From assembly GCA_020025295.1 (NCBI GenBank), contig JAHHSJ010000067.1, forward strand, positions 1-7,661: 7,661 nucleotides of DNA, read 5' to 3'. The notes below the pieces were generated by a model. The model was given only the letters and a program-made list of their open reading frames with translations, searched no databases and had not been told where the DNA came from. The position numbers were made by a program, and so were the translations under genes. Positions 6,918 to 7,661 of the stretch are shown here, piece after piece; position 1 is the first letter of the stretch, and each line of letters opens with the position of its first letter. Source of the DNA: Oscillospiraceae bacterium (GTDB lineage: Bacteria; Bacillota; Clostridia; Oscillospirales; Oscillospiraceae).

Positions 6918-6954
6918 GTTATATCATACGGTATATTCTTCCCGTTCGGTACGG
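6918..6954 (-). promoter_or_regulatory. Possible regulated promoter and operator of the DUF308-MMPL operon
   Basis: The operon must start between the regulator terminator (ending at 6961) and the ribosome site at 6893. Overlapping -10 candidates on the minus strand are TATGAT (6928-6923) and TATAAC (6923-6918). At 17 bp upstream of TATGAT there is only TACCGA, a poor -35, which would suit a promoter that needs an activator or an unusual spacing. Two + strand elements overlap it: ATACGGTAT (6926-6934), symmetric around one base, and CCGT-N5-ACGG (6942-6954). TACGG recurs at 6927 and 6950, 23 bp apart, so protein binding on one face of the helix is possible. Confidence 0.35.
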
Positions 6955-6959
6955 ATAAC

Positions 6960-6994
6960 AAAACCCCTATGCCTGTAATTTAGGCATAGGGGTT
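6960..6994 (-). terminator. Rho-independent terminator of the TetR-family regulator gene
   Basis: A perfect 13-bp stem (6962-6974 with 6982-6994) encloses a 7-nt loop. On the minus strand the stem runs into TTTTGTT. It begins 15 nt after the regulator stop codon and separates the regulator from the DUF308-MMPL operon, which therefore needs its own promoter. Confidence 0.85.
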
Positions 6995-7008
6995 CATTTG
7001 TCTAAAAA

Positions 7009-7566
7009 TTATTTTTGCTCGCACGCTTCAATCATCTGTTCCAAATCGCCCTGCTTCATTTCACAGATGCGGCGGGTGAAGTCAAGCACATCATCCTTCA
7101 TCCCGTTTTCAAGCCAATCGGTCACAAGACCAAAGCTCATGCATTTCAGAAATTTAATGATGGCATTACGGTCAAATTCGGAAATTTTGCGATGTTCCAG
7201 CTGGTGATCAATGTACTCCGAAACCACATGGTCACTCACTCGCCAAAGGTACTGCTCATAGATTGACCGATTGACCGAGCGGTAAATATGCAGCACCGCT
7301 GCCCGGTTCTTCAGAGCAAAGGCAATGATGGCCTCCAGACACTCCTCAATCGAGTCCAAAGAGCCATGTTCGGCAATCAACTGCTCCGCCTCATCCTGAA
7401 TGATGGTTTCCACAAGCTGAGGGATGTCCTGAAAGTGATAGTAAAATGTATTACGATTGATTCCACAGTCGTCCACAATATCCCGAACTGTAATCTGTTT
7501 CAGCGGTTTTTCATTCAGAAGCCGCAAAAACGAAGCCCGAATTGCTTTCTTCGTAAAGTCTGCCAC
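7009..7566 (-). CDS. TetR/AcrR-family transcriptional regulator
   Basis: The protein has 185 residues from a GTG start at 7566 (188 from the ATG at 7575). Residues 1-55 are the three-helix DNA-binding domain. The helix-turn-helix lies at about 25-46, with Thr-Val-Arg-Asp-Ile-Val-Asp-Asp-Cys-Gly-Ile and the recognition-helix signature Asn-Thr-Phe-Tyr-Tyr-His-Phe. The rest (about 56-185) is an all-helical ligand and dimer domain too variable to assign a ligand. The start is a judgement: GAAGGG (7581-7576) directly abuts the ATG at 7575, too close to work, but is 9 nt from the GTG, which gives the Met-Ala-Asp-Phe-Thr-Lys-Lys-Ala start I recall from related regulators. The frame continues upstream to 7650 but would run through the promoter. 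It sits upstream of, and in line with, the DUF308-MMPL operon behind a terminator; local repression of that operon, and possibly of itself, is inferred. Confidence 0.87.
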   Translation of the reverse strand: MADFTKKAIRASFLRLLNEKPLKQITVRDIVDDCGINRNTFYYHFQDIPQLVETIIQDEAEQLIAEHGSLDSIEECLEAIIAFALKNRAAVLHIYRSVNRSIYEQYLWRVSDHVVSEYIDHQLEHRKISEFDRNAIIKFLKCMSFGLVTDWLENGMKDDVLDFTRRICEMKQGDLEQMIEACEQK

Positions 7567-7575
7567 GCATTTCAT

Positions 7576-7581
7576 CCCTTC
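7576..7581 (-). promoter_or_regulatory. Ribosome binding site that decides the regulator start
   Basis: GAAGGG on the minus strand touches the ATG at 7575 with no spacer but lies 9 nt before the GTG at 7566. That spacing is the reason to prefer the GTG start for the TetR-family gene. Confidence 0.5.
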
Positions 7582-7603
7582 TTTAAATCTCTTGTTCTGC
7601 CTT

Positions 7604-7632
7604 ATAATATCAGATTTTCTTTCTAATAACAA
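7604..7632 (-). promoter_or_regulatory. Sigma-A type promoter of the TetR-family gene
   Basis: On the minus strand TTGTTA (7632-7627) and TATTAT (7609-7604) are exactly 17 bp apart, matching consensus at 4 of 6 and 5 of 6 positions, with an A-rich spacer. Transcription would begin near 7597, leaving a leader of about 30 nt before the GTG. The promoter sits inside the open upstream part of the frame, which argues against starts further upstream. Confidence 0.65.
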
Positions 7633-7639
7633 TCCGATA

Positions 7640-7651
7640 AATGTTAACATT
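7640..7651. promoter_or_regulatory. Perfect 12-bp palindrome upstream of the regulator promoter, possible operator
   Basis: AATGTTAACATT is a perfect inverted repeat whose near end is 7 bp upstream of the -35 element of the regulator gene. Its position fits an autoregulatory operator or a site for a promoter of a gene beyond the right edge. AT-rich palindromes of this length also arise by chance, and the window ends 10 bp later. Confidence 0.35.
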
Positions 7652-7661
7652 GCTCTTTTTC

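Overview
The window reads as part of a low-to-mid-GC Firmicute (class Clostridia) chromosome. Supporting signs are strong AGGAGG-type Shine-Dalgarno sites, a serine tRNA with encoded CCA, short hairpin-plus-T terminators, and an MMPL transporter paired with a secreted Leu/Gly-heptad protein. A gut Oscillospirales-type bacterium would fit, but that is an impression from protein style and base composition, not a measured assignment.

Layout. Positions 1-55 hold the 3' part of a tRNA-Ser on the + strand, closed by a long terminator hairpin (63-110). Next is a single + strand gene for a small unrecognised lipoprotein (302-760). Its terminator (817-849) faces the terminator of the minus-strand block (855-889). 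Everything from 893 to the right edge is on the minus strand. In transcription order, right to left, it runs: a TetR-family regulator (start about 7566, end 7009) with a good promoter and a terminator of its own; a six-helix DUF308/HdeD-like membrane protein (6881-6297); an MMPL/RND-superfamily transporter (6262-4148); a large secreted protein with two blocks of x-L-x-x-G-x-x heptads around a long Ala/Gln-rich helical segment (4151-1938); and a monoacylglycerol-lipase/lysophospholipase-like alpha/beta hydrolase (1828-893).

How the genes may work together. The DUF308 protein, transporter and heptad protein form a tight operon: one gap is 34 nt and one junction is a 4-nt ATGA overlap. This suggests a membrane complex in which the heptad protein is the extracytoplasmic partner of the MMPL pump. 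The hydrolase follows after 109 nt with no obvious promoter, so it is probably read as the last gene; its fold suggests an acyl-ester or lipid substrate. The TetR regulator just upstream is the natural candidate to control the operon. Taken together this looks like a regulated lipid or amphiphile export and processing locus, but the substrate cannot be read from the sequence.

No CRISPR array, insertion sequence, phage gene or nucleic-acid defence system is visible. The families here are recognisable. The most interesting part is the functional pairing of the MMPL pump with the anchorless heptad protein.
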